Shown: positions 22,102 through 32,847 of the stretch, one piece after another
Position numbering within the stretch: the stretch's first letter is position 1
Layout of the letters: each line of letters opens with the position of its first letter
Assembly (NCBI RefSeq): GCF_016921115.1
Contig: NZ_JAFFZS010000005.1
Location: 1-64,000 of the forward strand
Length of the DNA stretch: 64,000 nt
From: Streptomyces actuosus
GTDB taxonomy: Bacteria > Actinomycetota > Actinomycetes > Streptomycetales > Streptomycetaceae
Reading direction: 5' to 3'
The notes under the pieces: model-generated
What the model was told of the DNA's origin: nothing
The model's input: only the letters and a program-made list of their open reading frames with translations
Database searches by the model: none
Position numbers and translations under genes: made by a program

Positions 22102-23544
22102 ATGTCACAGCGAACCGCACCACGCGGGGGAGCAGCATGGGCCCTCGTCATCACCAGCGTCGCCGGATTCATGGCGGCCCTCGACAACCTCGTCGTCACC
22201 ACCGCGCTGCCCTCGATCCGCAAAGATCTCGGCGGTGCCCTGGACGACCTCGAATGGACCGTGAGCGCCTACACGCTCACCTTCGCCGTCCTGCTGATGT
22301 TCGGAGCGGCCCTCGGTGACCGATTCGGCCGCCGCAGGCTGTTCCAGGTCGGTCTGGTCATCTTCACCGGCGCCTCGGCGGCCGCCGCCCTGGCGCCCGG
22401 CATCGGCTCCCTCATCGCCGCCCGCGCGGTCCAGGGAGTGGGCGCCGCCGTGATGATGCCGCTGACGCTCACCCTGCTCACCGCCGCCGTCCCCGCGGCC
22501 AAACGCGGCATGGCGTACGGCATCTGGGGCGCGGTGAACGGTCTCGCGGTCGCCTCGGGGCCCCTGATCGGCGGCAGCCTCACGGAACACATCTCCTGGC
22601 ACTGGATCTTCTGGCTGAACGTACCGCTCGGCATCGCCCTGCTGCCGCTCGCCCGCCTGCGCCTCGCCGAGTCCTTCGGCACCGGCGCACCGCTCGACGT
22701 CCCCGGCACCCTGCTCGCCAGCGGCGGCCTGTTCGGCATCGTCTACGGACTGGTGCGCGGCCCGGCCGACGGCTGGACCAGCGCCCTGGTGCTGACCGGC
22801 CTGTTCGCGGGCGGCGCCCTGCTCCTCGCCTTCGTCCTGCACGGCTCGCGCGCCGCCAACCCCATGCTGCCGATGCGGCTGTTCCGCTCCCGCGCCTTCT
22901 CCGGCATCAACGCGGCGAGTCTGCTGATGTTCCTCGGCATGTTCGGCTCGATCTTCCTGCTCAGCCAGTACATGCAGGGCGTCCTCGGCTACTCGCCCAC
23001 CCAGGCGGGCCTGCGGATGCTGCCGTGGACCGGTATGCCGATGCTCGTCGCGCCGATCGCCGGCATCCTGTCCGACCGCATCGGTGGTCGCCCCGTCGTC
23101 GCCACCGGCCTGTTCCTCCAGGCGGCCGGCCTCGGCTACCTGGCCTCCGTGGCCGCGACCGACACCTCCTACGCCGGTCAGCTGCCCGGCCTGATCATCA
23201 GCGGCATCGGAATGGCCCTGTTCTTCGCGCCGGCGTCCAACCTGGTCATGTCCAGTGTCCGCCCGGCCGAGCAGGGCATCGCCTCCGGCGCCAACAACGC
23301 CCTGCGCGAGGTCGGCGGCGCACTCGGCATCGCGATCATGTCGTCGATCTTCTCGGCACAGGGCGGCTACGAGTCCGGCCAGGCCTTCGTCGACGGCCTC
23401 AGGCCCGCGCTGGTCACCGGCTCCGCCGTGGTCGCCCTCGCCGGTGTCGCGGCCCTGCTGATCCCCGCCCGGCGCGCGGGCGGCCGAACCGCGGCGGAGA
23501 ACGCGCGGGCGCCCGAGGCGGCTCTCGAGACCGCTTCGCACTGA
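22102..23544 (+). CDS. MFS drug exporter, DHA2 (14-TM) type
   Basis: The 480-aa membrane protein has about 14 hydrophobic segments. It carries the DHA2 landmarks FMAALDNLVVTTALPSI in the first helix (the motif D1 region), GDRFGRRRLF (motif A, loop 2-3) and a motif-C-like GPLIGGSLTEHISWHWIFW. It should export a drug or metabolite by proton antiport. I chose the ATG at 22102 with GGGGGAGAG upstream; a TTG start at 22078 would lie against the operator. It is controlled by the adjacent TetR protein and followed by a small monooxygenase-like gene. Confidence 0.92.
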   Translation: MSQRTAPRGGAAWALVITSVAGFMAALDNLVVTTALPSIRKDLGGALDDLEWTVSAYTLTFAVLLMFGAALGDRFGRRRLFQVGLVIFTGASAAAALAPGIGSLIAARAVQGVGAAVMMPLTLTLLTAAVPAAKRGMAYGIWGAVNGLAVASGPLIGGSLTEHISWHWIFWLNVPLGIALLPLARLRLAESFGTGAPLDVPGTLLASGGLFGIVYGLVRGPADGWTSALVLTGLFAGGALLLAFVLHGSRAANPMLPMRLFRSRAFSGINAASLLMFLGMFGSIFLLSQYMQGVLGYSPTQAGLRMLPWTGMPMLVAPIAGILSDRIGGRPVVATGLFLQAAGLGYLASVAATDTSYAGQLPGLIISGIGMALFFAPASNLVMSSVRPAEQGIASGANNALREVGGALGIAIMSSIFSAQGGYESGQAFVDGLRPALVTGSAVVALAGVAALLIPARRAGGRTAAENARAPEAALETASH

Positions 23545-23578
23545 CCACGACCCCACCTGCAGGAGCCAGGAGTCCGAC

Positions 23579-23959
23579 ATGCCCACTCTTCCCTGGACCG
23601 TGCCGAACACCCCGCCCCAGGGCGCCGCCGTCCACGTCTTCGCCTCCCGCTTCGAGACGCGCACCCTCCTGGGAGCGCTCCGCTTCCTGGCGCGTACGGC
23701 GGGAGTGTGGCGGCAGGTCGGCCGGGCGCCCGGAGCGTACGGGGCGACGCTGAGGGCGCAGCCGCTGAAACGGACGTTCTGGACGCTGTCCGCCTGGGAG
23801 TCGGCGGAGGCGCTGAAGGCGTTCGCCCGCTCCGGCACCCACGCACCGACCTCGCAGGGCCTGGCCGGCGAGATGAAGGACGTGAGGTTCGCCTCCTGGA
23901 CGACGACGGCCGACCGGCTTCCCCTGCCGTGGGAGGAGGCGGTACGGCGCCTGAAGTGA
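23579..23959 (+). CDS. small ferredoxin-like-fold protein (monooxygenase/DUF3291-like)
   Basis: The 126-aa protein has a dimeric alpha-beta-barrel pattern: AVHVFASRFETRTLLGALRF, then FWTLSAWESAEALKAFARSG, typical of spheroidene-monooxygenase or antibiotic-biosynthesis-monooxygenase-like proteins. AGGAG stands before the ATG. It follows the MFS exporter by 34 bases and is probably in the same TetR-controlled operon, so it may modify the exported compound. Substrate unknown. Confidence 0.75.
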   Translation: MPTLPWTVPNTPPQGAAVHVFASRFETRTLLGALRFLARTAGVWRQVGRAPGAYGATLRAQPLKRTFWTLSAWESAEALKAFARSGTHAPTSQGLAGEMKDVRFASWTTTADRLPLPWEEAVRRLK

Positions 23960-24291
23960 AGCGAACGCGGCGGGCCGTCCCTTCGGGGCCACCGGTGCCG
24001 CCCGCCCGCCGACCGCGGGTGGGCGGCACCCGCGTCCCCACGTCCGCCCACGGCGCCTGACCCGGATCAGCCCGCTCCGCCCGCATCCGCGCCTGCCCAC
24101 CGCGCTGGAGCCGAGCGCCCGCACCGGGCCCGAACCAGCACACGCGGCTGCGTCCGGGCCCGCAGCCGCGCCGGGGTCGGACGGGCCGGCCGCGCCGAGC
24201 CGCACGGTGCGGCGCCGGTGGGGCGACACCTGCGCGGCTGCGGGCCACCCGCGCAGGCCGCCGCGGACGCCCCGTCTCGTAGTCTTGGCGC
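23960..24291. other. gap with probable murB promoter
   Basis: No gene is seen. Near the right end, TAGTCT (24280-24285) is a candidate -10 box placed seven bases before the murB GTG, which suggests a leaderless murB mRNA. No good -35 is visible. Confidence 0.45.
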
Positions 24292-25347
<1,056 letters not shown>

Positions 25348-25644
25348 CCCTCGGACCCCCAGGTCCCGCAGGCCCCGGAACCCCGCGGGGCCGTCCCGGT
25401 TCTTCCGAGCGGCCGAGGGTGTCCTGCCGGGACATCGGTGCCCCGTTGCCCCGCGCCCCGTTGCCCCGTGCCTCGCGAGCGCGGGCGCCGAATGCGGCCT
25501 GCCGAGGTGACGGCTGCCTGCGCGCCGACCCTGGTTCCGGCTCCTGGAGCTGGGTAAATCCGGCTTCCGCGGGCCCACAGAGATCGCATAAGGTCGGTCC
25601 CGCCCGGCCAGCCGGGCGGGACCGACGGGAGAAGAGGGGAAGCC

Positions 25645-26373
25645 ATGCGAGGGGGACCGGGCCGCCGTACGGCCGCGGTGGCGGCGACAGCCGCCGTACT
25701 GGTGGGGATGCTCGCCACGGGATGCGGCGGGCGCGCCTCGGGGAAGGACCACGGGGCCGCGAGCGCCACGGCTCAGGCCTACACGGACGTCCACGAGATC
25801 CCGGAGTCGATCGCGCCCGACGGCACCACCGTCCGGATCGGCTCCCCGCAGGCGAAGGTCGTCGTGCACGTGTACGAGGACCTTCGCTGCCCGGTCTGCA
25901 AGGAGTTCGAGACCCAGGGCGGCGGCGAGGGGCTGCGCGACCTGGTGCTGTCCGGCGGGGTCCGCGTCGAGTACACGCTCGCCTCGTTCCTCGACGAGCG
26001 GCTCGCCGGTGAAGGCTCGCAGAAGGCGGCCAACGCGCTGCGGGCGGCCCTGGACGCCGGAAGGTTCGTCGAGTACCACGAGATGCTCTTCGCCCATCAG
26101 CCCGAGGAGTCCGTCGACGGCTACACCGACGCGTTCCTGTTGAAGACGGCCTCCGAGATCGAGGGCCTGCGCAGCACGCGGTTCGACGCGGCCGTCCACG
26201 GCATGAAGTACCGCGACTTCGTGGCCGCGTCCGAGAAGGCCTTCGAGGCCTCGGGAGTGCCCGGCACCCCCGGTATGAAGGTCAACGGCAACTTCGTGGG
26301 TGACCAGCTCAAGGACCAGATCTTCGACCGGCAGACGCTTCCGCTCGTCATTGCCCTCGTGGGCCGGCAGTGA
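25645..26373 (+). CDS. DsbA-like thiol-disulfide lipoprotein
   Basis: The 242-aa product has a lipoprotein signal (MLATGC lipobox, Cys at about residue 27) and a thioredoxin-fold DsbA domain with active site YEDLRCPVCKEFE, an inserted helical domain (about 115-190) and the cis-Pro loop VPGTPGMKVNG. It should act outside the membrane on disulfide bonds of exported proteins. AGGGGAA precedes the ATG. It is convergent with the adenosine deaminase gene. Actinobacterial proteins of this type are often annotated as protein-disulfide isomerase or thioredoxin-domain proteins. Confidence 0.88.
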   Translation: MRGGPGRRTAAVAATAAVLVGMLATGCGGRASGKDHGAASATAQAYTDVHEIPESIAPDGTTVRIGSPQAKVVVHVYEDLRCPVCKEFETQGGGEGLRDLVLSGGVRVEYTLASFLDERLAGEGSQKAANALRAALDAGRFVEYHEMLFAHQPEESVDGYTDAFLLKTASEIEGLRSTRFDAAVHGMKYRDFVAASEKAFEASGVPGTPGMKVNGNFVGDQLKDQIFDRQTLPLVIALVGRQ

Positions 26374-26391
26374 GCGCCGGCCGACACCGCC

Positions 26392-27426
26392 TCACCCGGC
26401 GGCCAGCCAGTCGTCCACGCCCGACAGCAGCTTGTCGCGCACGCCGTCCGGTGCCGCCGACGCCCGGATCGACTGGCGGGCCAGCTCGGCGAGCTCCTCG
26501 TCCGTGAAGCCGTGGTACCGGCGGGCGATCTCGTACTGAGCCGCCAGCCGGGAGCCGAACAGCAGCGGGTCGTCCGCGCCCAGCGCCATCGGCACACCCG
26601 CCTCGAACAGGGTGCGCAGCGGGACGTCCTCCGGCTTCTCGTACACCCCCAGGGCCACGTTGGAGGCCGGGCACACCTCGCACGTCACCCCGCGCTCGGC
26701 GAGGCGCCGCAGCAGGCGGGGCTCCTCCGCGGCCCGCACGCCGTGCCCGACGCGGTGGGCGTGCAGGTCGTCCAGGCAGTCCCGCACCGACGACGGCCCC
26801 GTCAGCTCGCCGCCGTGGGGCGCGGACAGCAGCCCGCCCTCCCGGGCGATGTGGAAGGCGCGGTCGAAGTCCCGGGCCATGCCCCGGCGCTCGTCGTTGG
26901 ACAGCCCGAAGCCCACCACGCCCCGATCGGCGTACCGCACCGCGAGCCGGGCCAGGGTGCGTGCGTCCAGGGGGTGCTTCATGCGGTTCGCGGCGACCAG
27001 GACCCGCATGCCCAGCCCCGTGTCCCGGCTCGCCCTCTCCACGGCGTCGAGGATGATCTCCAACGTGGGGATCAGACCTCCCAGCCGGGGCGCGTACGAC
27101 GTCGGGTCGACCTGGATCTCCAGCCAGCCCGAGCCGTCGGCCAGGTCCTCCTGTGCGGCCTCCCGGACCAGCCGCTGGAGGTCCTCGGGCTCACGCAGGC
27201 AGGAGCGCGCCGCGTCGTACAGCCGCTGGAAGCGGAACCAGCCCCGCTCGTCCGTCGCCCGCAGCCGCGGCGGCTCCCCGCCGGTCAGTGCTTCGGTCAG
27301 GGCCTCCGGCAGGCGCACGCCGTACTTGTCGGCCAGTTCCAGCACGGTTCCGGGCCGCATCGATCCGGTGAAGTGCAGGTGCAGGTGGGCCTTCGGCAGC
27401 CCAGAGAGATCACGTACACGCTCCAT
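26392..27426 (-). CDS. add: adenosine deaminase
   Basis: The 344-aa enzyme converts adenosine to inosine. The metal and catalytic motifs are complete: LPKAHLHLHFTGSM (first two His), SAPHGGEL (His and Glu region), HRVGHGVRA (catalytic His), CEVCPASNVALG and MALGADDPLLFG (the Asp pair). The ATG at 27426 puts the HLHLH motif about 15 residues from the start, as usual. Streptomyces has several add paralogues; this one is next to aspC and convergent with the DsbA-like gene. Confidence 0.94.
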   Translation of the reverse strand: MERVRDLSGLPKAHLHLHFTGSMRPGTVLELADKYGVRLPEALTEALTGGEPPRLRATDERGWFRFQRLYDAARSCLREPEDLQRLVREAAQEDLADGSGWLEIQVDPTSYAPRLGGLIPTLEIILDAVERASRDTGLGMRVLVAANRMKHPLDARTLARLAVRYADRGVVGFGLSNDERRGMARDFDRAFHIAREGGLLSAPHGGELTGPSSVRDCLDDLHAHRVGHGVRAAEEPRLLRRLAERGVTCEVCPASNVALGVYEKPEDVPLRTLFEAGVPMALGADDPLLFGSRLAAQYEIARRYHGFTDEELAELARQSIRASAAPDGVRDKLLSGVDDWLAAG

Positions 27427-27501
27427 CCCAGGATCCTGCCGTACGTCCCGGCGGTCCGGGTAGCGCATTCCCCGAACGTGGCCTTGCTCGCACAAACGAA
27501 G

Positions 27502-27536
27502 GGGCCGGCGCCCCCCCGGGGAGGGGACACCGGCCC
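27502..27536 (-). terminator. terminator of aspC
   Basis: GC-rich stem GGGCCGG...CCGGCCC with internal CCCC/GGGG pairing, 24 bases after the aspC stop. Confidence 0.75.
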
Positions 27537-27560
27537 GTAGGGGTCCGGAGCCGGAGTACG

Positions 27561-28787
27561 TCAGTCCCTGGCCTCCGCCAGCAGCTTCTGGAGGCGGCTC
27601 ACGCCCTCGACGAGGTCCTCGTCGCCGAGCGCGTACGACAACCGCAGGTAGCCCGGGGTGCCGAACGCCTCACCCGGGACGACGGCGACCTCCGCCTCCT
27701 CCAGGATGAGCGCGGCCAGCTCGACGGTGTCCTGCGGACGCTTGCCGCGGATCTCCTTGCCGAGCAGGCCCTTGACCGACGGGTAGGCGTAGAAGGCGCC
27801 CTCGGGCTCCGGGCAGAGCACGCCGTCGATCTCGTTCAGCATCCGCACGATGGTCCGCCGCCGCCGGTCGAAGGCCTCGCGCATCCGCTCCACGGCCGAC
27901 AGGTCGCCGGAGACGGCGGCCAGGGCGGCGACCTGGGCGACGTTGGAGACGTTGGAGGTGGCGTGCGACTGGAGGTTGGTGGCGGCCTTGACGACGTCCT
28001 TCGGACCGATGACCCAGCCCACGCGCCAGCCCGTCATGGCGTACGTCTTGGCGACGCCGTTGACGACGATGCACTTGTCGGCCAGCTCGGGCACGACCAC
28101 GGGCAGCGAGTGGAACTCGGCGTCGCCGTAGACGAGGTGCTCGTAGATCTCGTCGGTGAGGACCCACAGGCCCTTCTCCGCCGCCCAGCGGCCGATCTCC
28201 TCGATCTGCTCGCGGGTGTAGACGGCGCCGGTCGGGTTCGACGGCGACACGAAGAGAAGCACCTTGGTGTTCTCGGTGCGGGCGGCCTCCAGCTGCTCCA
28301 CGCTCACCCGGTAGCCGGTCGTCTCGTCGGCGACGACCTCGACCGGGACACCGCCGGCCAGGCGGATCGACTCAGGGTACGTCGTCCAGTACGGGGCCGG
28401 GACGATGACCTCGTCGCCCGGGTCCAGGACGGCCGCGAAGGCCTCGTAGATGGCCTGCTTGCCGCCGTTGGTGACGAGGACCTGGGTGGTCTCGACCTCG
28501 TAGCCGGAGTCACGCAGCGTCTTCGCGGCGATCGCGGCCTTCAGCTCGGGCAGGCCGCCCGCCGGGGTGTAGCGGTGGTACTTCGGGTTCTTGCAGGCCT
28601 CGACGGCCGCATCGACGATGTAGCCGGGGGTCGGGAAGTCGGGCTCGCCCGCGCCGAAGCCGATCACCGGGCGCCCGGCGGCCTTCAGAGCCTTGGCCTT
28701 GGCGTCCACGGCGAGGGTGGCGGACTCGGAGATCGCGCCGATGCGGGCCGATACCCGGCGCTCGGTGGGAGGGGTTGCAGCGCTCAT
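27561..28787 (-). CDS. aspC: class I aspartate aminotransferase
   Basis: The 408-aa PLP enzyme has the type I aminotransferase features: [11 protein letters not shown] (N-terminal substrate loop), [26 protein letters not shown] (Asn-Pro-Thr-Gly motif), [10 protein letters not shown] (Asp contacting PLP) and the Schiff-base lysine in [15 protein letters not shown]. It should interconvert aspartate and oxaloacetate or act on other amino acids. I chose the ATG at 28787 (MSAATPP), which matches the start I recall for Streptomyces homologues. It lies just before tRNA-Trp, divergently, as is usual upstream of secE-nusG. Confidence 0.94.
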   Translation of the reverse strand: MSAATPPTERRVSARIGAISESATLAVDAKAKALKAAGRPVIGFGAGEPDFPTPGYIVDAAVEACKNPKYHRYTPAGGLPELKAAIAAKTLRDSGYEVETTQVLVTNGGKQAIYEAFAAVLDPGDEVIVPAPYWTTYPESIRLAGGVPVEVVADETTGYRVSVEQLEAARTENTKVLLFVSPSNPTGAVYTREQIEEIGRWAAEKGLWVLTDEIYEHLVYGDAEFHSLPVVVPELADKCIVVNGVAKTYAMTGWRVGWVIGPKDVVKAATNLQSHATSNVSNVAQVAALAAVSGDLSAVERMREAFDRRRRTIVRMLNEIDGVLCPEPEGAFYAYPSVKGLLGKEIRGKRPQDTVELAALILEEAEVAVVPGEAFGTPGYLRLSYALGDEDLVEGVSRLQKLLAEARD

Positions 28788-29070
28788 ACCGCCCATGGTT
28801 TCAGACCGGAAACGAGCCCGGCACGCGGGTTTCACAGACTGAACAGCACAGGGGACGGGGGCGAACGCCAGTCCGGAACCCCGCGCCGGCCTGGGTGATC
28901 TTCCGGTCGTTTCCCGCCGATCTTGTGTCTCCGGGGCCCTCACGGGCCCTTTCTGTTCGACGGGGCGCTTCGGACCACGTACACTCTCACCTCGTTGGCC
29001 TTCAGCAGCCGCACCCCAGTCGGTGCACACCAAGCACCCGACCGGATGCGGTACGTTGGGGGACACACAA

Positions 29071-29143
29071 AGGGTCGTAGCTCAATTGGTAGAGCACCGG
29101 TCTCCAAAACCGGCGGTTGGGGGTTCAAGTCCCTCCGGCCCTG
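29071..29143 (+). tRNA. tRNA-Trp (CCA)
   Basis: A 73-nt cloverleaf: acceptor AGGGTCG pairs (one G-T) with CGGCCCT, and the anticodon loop CTCCAAA gives CCA. It stands directly upstream of secE, the conserved position in actinobacteria. Confidence 0.96.
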
Positions 29144-29251
29144 CTACACACACCTTCGCCAGGATGTGTGCGCATGTACGTACAGCAATGCACCGCCGTG
29201 CGGCTCAGACCGGGCGCGGCACGGCCACGACCCGGGATCAGGTGAGGACTA

Positions 29252-29539
29252 ATGGCGGACGCCGTGGGCTCCATCGACACGCCTGACGCCCAGGATGAGG
29301 CGCCGGAGTCGAAGAAGAAGACCCGCAAGGGTGGCAAGCGCGCCAAGAAGGGCCCGCTGAAGCGCCTCGCGATCTTCTACCGACAGGTCGTCGCGGAACT
29401 CCGCAAGGTGGTCTGGCCGACGCGGAACCAGCTGACGTCGTACACGACAGTGGTGATCTTCTTCGTCGCCATCATGATCGCCCTGGTGACCGTGATCGAT
29501 TATGGGCTCAGCCACGCAGCCAAGTACGTCTTCGGCTGA
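29252..29539 (+). CDS. secE: preprotein translocase subunit SecE
   Basis: The 95-aa protein has a basic Lys-rich N-terminal region (about residues 20-38), an amphipathic helix with the conserved [18 protein letters not shown] (43-60), and one TM helix ([20 protein letters not shown]). It clamps the SecY channel in the membrane. It is followed 80 bases later by nusG, the standard pair. The N-terminal acidic/basic extension before the core is typical of actinobacteria. Confidence 0.97.
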   Translation: MADAVGSIDTPDAQDEAPESKKKTRKGGKRAKKGPLKRLAIFYRQVVAELRKVVWPTRNQLTSYTTVVIFFVAIMIALVTVIDYGLSHAAKYVFG

Positions 29540-29619
29540 GGCGAGAGCGAAGGGCGCCGAGGTATCCGGCGCCCGTTTCGCATGTTCCACCCCTCTGTAT
29601 CCAGGAAGAAGCAGCCACC

Positions 29620-30486
29620 GTGTCTGACCAGAACCTGAACGACGCCGTCGAGCCTCGCGCGGAGGACGTCGAGTCCGTCGACGACGAGCTCGACATCGTC
29701 GAGGGCGCGGACGAGGACCTGGACGAGGTCGAGGCTGCCGACGCCGAGGTGGGCGAGCCCGCCGAGGAGGCCGCGCTGCACACCGAGGAGACGGTCGAGG
29801 GCGCCGAGGGTGCCGAAGACGCCGTCGAGGCGCTCGACGAGGTCGAGGAGGCGGAGGAGGCCGAGCCGGTCGACCCCGTCCAGGCGCTGCGCGAGGAACT
29901 GCGCACCCTGCCCGGCGAGTGGTACGTCATCCACACGTACGCCGGCTACGAGAACCGCGTGAAGACCAACCTGGAGCAGCGCGCCGTCTCGCTGAACGTC
30001 GAGGACTACATCTTCCAGGCCGAGGTGCCGCAGGAAGAGGTCGTCCAGATCAAGAACGGCGACCGCAAGACGATCAAGCAGAACAAGCTGCCGGGTTACG
30101 TCCTGGTCCGCATGGACCTGACGAACGAGTCCTGGGGCGTCGTCCGCAACACCCCGGGTGTCACCGGCTTCGTGGGCAACGCCTACGACCCGTACCCGCT
30201 GACGCTGGACGAGATCGTCAAGATGCTCGCCCCGGAGGCCGAGGAGAAGGCCGCCCGCGAGGCCGCCGAGGCCGAAGGCAAGCCGGCGCCGCAGCGCAAG
30301 GTCGAGGTCCAGGTGCTGGACTTCGAGGTGGGCGACTCGGTCACCGTCACCGACGGTCCCTTCGCCACGCTCCAGGCGACCATCAACGAGATCAACCCCG
30401 ACTCCAAGAAGGTCAAGGGCCTGGTGGAGATCTTCGGGCGCGAGACGCCGGTCGAGCTGTCCTTCGACCAGATCCAGAAGAACTGA
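29620..30486 (+). CDS. nusG: transcription elongation/termination factor NusG
   Basis: A 288-aa protein from a GTG start. Residues 1-88 are an acidic Glu/Asp/Val/Ala-rich extension, characteristic of Streptomyces NusG. The NGN domain follows ([20 protein letters not shown], then [13 protein letters not shown] and TPGVTGFVG), and the C-terminal KOW domain ([19 protein letters not shown]). It binds RNA polymerase and couples it to Rho or the ribosome. A strong terminator ends the secE-nusG unit. Confidence 0.97.
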   Translation: MSDQNLNDAVEPRAEDVESVDDELDIVEGADEDLDEVEAADAEVGEPAEEAALHTEETVEGAEGAEDAVEALDEVEEAEEAEPVDPVQALREELRTLPGEWYVIHTYAGYENRVKTNLEQRAVSLNVEDYIFQAEVPQEEVVQIKNGDRKTIKQNKLPGYVLVRMDLTNESWGVVRNTPGVTGFVGNAYDPYPLTLDEIVKMLAPEAEEKAAREAAEAEGKPAPQRKVEVQVLDFEVGDSVTVTDGPFATLQATINEINPDSKKVKGLVEIFGRETPVELSFDQIQKN

Positions 30487-30504
30487 CGACGCGATCATCC
30501 GGCA

Positions 30505-30543
30505 GAGCCCCTGCCCGGCGGTCTCCCCGCCGGGCAGGGGCTC
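30505..30543 (+). terminator. terminator of secE-nusG
   Basis: Perfect 17-bp stem (30505-30521 with 30527-30543) around a five-base loop, 18 bases after nusG. Confidence 0.9.
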
Positions 30544-30721
30544 CGCCGCGTTCCGGGCCGTCCTGTGGCGGCCTCGGGGCCGCCCGGGGGCGATGGTCGC
30601 CTTCCCGCGCCGCGGCCACCGGGTCCGCGGGCCCTCGGTGCGACCGTGCGCCCGTGCCGGACGCGGCCGTGCCGGCGAGCGGGGCCCGGAGTGCAGCCGT
30701 GGGGCGACTCCCGGCGCGACC

Positions 30722-30791
30722 GGGCCCGGGAGCCGCTGTCCCGAGCACCGCACGACGGGCCCGGGAGCCGCTGTCCCGAGCACCGTACGAC
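30722..30791. repeat. two tandem copies of a 35-bp repeat
   Basis: 30722-30756 and 30757-30791 differ at one base (34 of 35 identical). A partial third copy may start after 30791. It lies in the 490-bp gap between the nusG terminator and the rplK promoter region; nothing else is seen in this gap except the leader hairpin at 30910-30946. Confidence 0.85.
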
Positions 30792-30909
30792 CGGGCCGCG
30801 GGTGACCGCGTCCGGGCCGGTGGGCCGCGCCTTCGGTCACCCCCGCCGCTACCTCTGACCTGGGCGATTTCGTGCCGAGGGGCGGTGGCGGCTATCGTGG
30901 TGCGGTATG

Positions 30910-30946
30910 CCATCTGCAGGATCATGCATCCGAATGGTGCAGATGG
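30910..30946 (+). promoter_or_regulatory. rplK leader hairpin, candidate L1 autoregulatory site
   Basis: The left arm (30910-30922) pairs in two parts: CCATCTGCA with TGCAGATGG (30938-30946) and GGAT with ATCC (30928-30931). This leaves an asymmetric six-base bulge on the right arm. L1 binding sites in rplKA leaders are two helices flanking an asymmetric loop, so this fits in shape; no sequence match was tested. It ends 33 bases before rplK. Confidence 0.45.
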
Positions 30947-30979
30947 TAATCAACCTCTCAGTAAGGACCCGGAGAGAGC

Positions 30980-31414
30980 ATGCCTCCCAAGAAGAAGAAG
31001 GTCACGGGGCTCATCAAGCTCCAGATCCAGGCCGGCGCAGCCAACCCGGCTCCGCCGGTCGGCCCGGCGCTGGGTCAGCACGGCGTCAACATCATGGAGT
31101 TCTGCAAGGCCTACAACGCCGCGACCGAGTCGCAGCGCGGTTGGGTCGTGCCGGTGGAGATCACGGTCTACGAGGACCGCTCCTTCACCTTCATCACCAA
31201 GACGCCGCCGGCCGCGAAGATGATCCTCAAGGCTGCGGGTGTGGACAAGGGCTCCGGCGAGCCGCACAAGACCAAGGTCGCCAAGATCACCGAGGCGCAG
31301 GTCCGCGAGATCGCCCAGACCAAGATGCCCGACCTCAACGCCAACGACCTGGACGCTGCCGCGAAGATCATCGCCGGCACCGCCCGGTCCATGGGCGTCA
31401 CCGTCGAGGGCTGA
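30980..31414 (+). CDS. rplK: 50S ribosomal protein L11
   Basis: The 144-aa protein is L11: an N-terminal domain with [20 protein letters not shown] and [13 protein letters not shown], and a C-terminal rRNA-binding domain with [14 protein letters not shown], then [19 protein letters not shown]. It forms the GTPase-associated centre with 23S rRNA and is the thiopeptide target region and the RelA activation site. It is the first gene of the rplKA operon; GGAGAGAGC precedes the ATG. Confidence 0.98.
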   Translation: MPPKKKKVTGLIKLQIQAGAANPAPPVGPALGQHGVNIMEFCKAYNAATESQRGWVVPVEITVYEDRSFTFITKTPPAAKMILKAAGVDKGSGEPHKTKVAKITEAQVREIAQTKMPDLNANDLDAAAKIIAGTARSMGVTVEG

Positions 31415-31497
31415 CCCCCCACCACCCCCAGCAGAAGCACGTGGCGGGGCCTGCTCGGCCCGGACCACGACTCCTAGCGACAACACAGGAGACAGAA

Positions 31498-32223
31498 GTG
31501 AGCAAGCGCAGCAAGGCTCTCAAGGCTGCGGACGCCAAGGTCGACCGGGACAAGCTCTACGCCCCGCTCGAGGCCGTCCGTCTCGCCAAGGAGACCTCCA
31601 CGACCAAGTTCGACGCCACCGTCGAGGTCGCCTTCCGTCTGGGCGTCGACCCGCGCAAGGCCGACCAGATGGTCCGTGGCACCGTGAACCTTCCGCACGG
31701 CACCGGTAAGACCGCCCGGGTCCTGGTCTTCGCGACCGGCGACCGTGCCGAGGCCGCGCGTGCCGCGGGCGCCGACATCGTCGGTGCCGACGAACTGATC
31801 GACGAGGTCTCGAAGGGTCGCCTGGACTTCGACGCCGTCGTCGCCACCCCGGACCTCATGGGCAAGGTCGGCCGCCTCGGCCGCGTGCTCGGTCCGCGTG
31901 GTCTGATGCCGAACCCGAAGACCGGCACCGTCACCCCCGACGTGACCAAGGCCGTCACCGAGATCAAGGGCGGCAAGATCGAGTTCCGCGTCGACAAGCA
32001 CTCGAACCTGCACTTCATCATCGGCAAGTCGTCCTTCGACGACTCGAAGCTGGTGGAGAACTACGGCGCCGCGCTGGAGGAGATCCTCCGTCTGAAGCCG
32101 TCCGCCGCCAAGGGTCGCTACATCAAGAAGGCCGCCATCACCACCACGATGGGCCCCGGCATCCCGGTCGACCCGAACCGCACCCGCAACCTCCTCACCG
32201 AGGAGGACCCGGCCGCGGTCTGA
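31498..32223 (+). CDS. rplA: 50S ribosomal protein L1
   Basis: The 241-aa L1 protein starts at GTG 31498 ([16 protein letters not shown]). The signature [19 protein letters not shown] is present, as are the [18 protein letters not shown] and [13 protein letters not shown] segments. It binds the L1 stalk of 23S rRNA and in many bacteria represses its own operon through a leader site. It is the second gene of rplKA, followed by a strong terminator. Confidence 0.98.
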   Translation: MSKRSKALKAADAKVDRDKLYAPLEAVRLAKETSTTKFDATVEVAFRLGVDPRKADQMVRGTVNLPHGTGKTARVLVFATGDRAEAARAAGADIVGADELIDEVSKGRLDFDAVVATPDLMGKVGRLGRVLGPRGLMPNPKTGTVTPDVTKAVTEIKGGKIEFRVDKHSNLHFIIGKSSFDDSKLVENYGAALEEILRLKPSAAKGRYIKKAAITTTMGPGIPVDPNRTRNLLTEEDPAAV

Positions 32224-32250
32224 GCCTGACGGCTCACCGAAGTCGGACAC

Positions 32251-32279
32251 GGGCCCCGCACCCTCCGGGTGCGGGGCCC
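32251..32279 (+). terminator. terminator of rplKA
   Basis: Perfect 13-bp stem GGGCCCCGCACCC / complement with a TCC loop, 27 bases after rplA. Confidence 0.92.
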
Positions 32280-32847
32280 GTTCCCGTTCCGCGGGTCCCC
32301 ACCACCGGGCCGGCCCGAAGAGCAGGAGGGATCGCGCTGATCTCGGGCGCCACGGGGTCGGGGAGCACGGGGACCGCGGGGAGCGATGCGCCCCCGTCGT
32401 CGGACGCGGCGGCCGTCGCGGCGGCCTCCCGACGCCCCCCGCCCGCCCAGCCCCTCCCCCCTGTTCTGGCCGCGAGCGTCGCTGTGACGGCGTGCAGGGC
32501 CCCGAGCGGCGCCGAGAACCACGTTCCCCCGGCTCCGGAAGCCCACAGACCCCACAGGCCCCACAGAGGTCCGTAGAAGTCCGCAGGGCGTCCACAGGGC
32601 GCCGGGAGCTGCCCACGCGCGCGGCGCACTCCGGCCTCCACGGCCAACCCCCACGGCGGGCCTCCACGGTGTCCGGGCCTCCGTGACGACCTCGTGGGCA
32701 GGCGGCACTCCGGGCTGCGCGGGGTGGTGGGCGGGCGGAGGCCGCCGGAATCGAGGCGACCCGTCGGTAACGAGGGGATATGGTCATGACACCGCTGCCG
32801 TGCACCGAGTCGCCGTGCACCGACCATGTCGTTCCTGGGGGGAACCG
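32280..32847. other. gap without a gene; CCACAG-rich stretch
   Basis: The middle (about 32535-32600) holds several CCACAG/CCCACAG words in a CA-rich strand. I see no gene, RNA or clear promoter, apart from GGGGGGAA before the lipoprotein start. Confidence 0.45.

Noticed and set aside
22105..24051. Minus-strand frame of 648 codons opposite the MFS gene
   Set aside because: Antisense shadow; Gly/Ala/Gln/Glu-rich and without domains.
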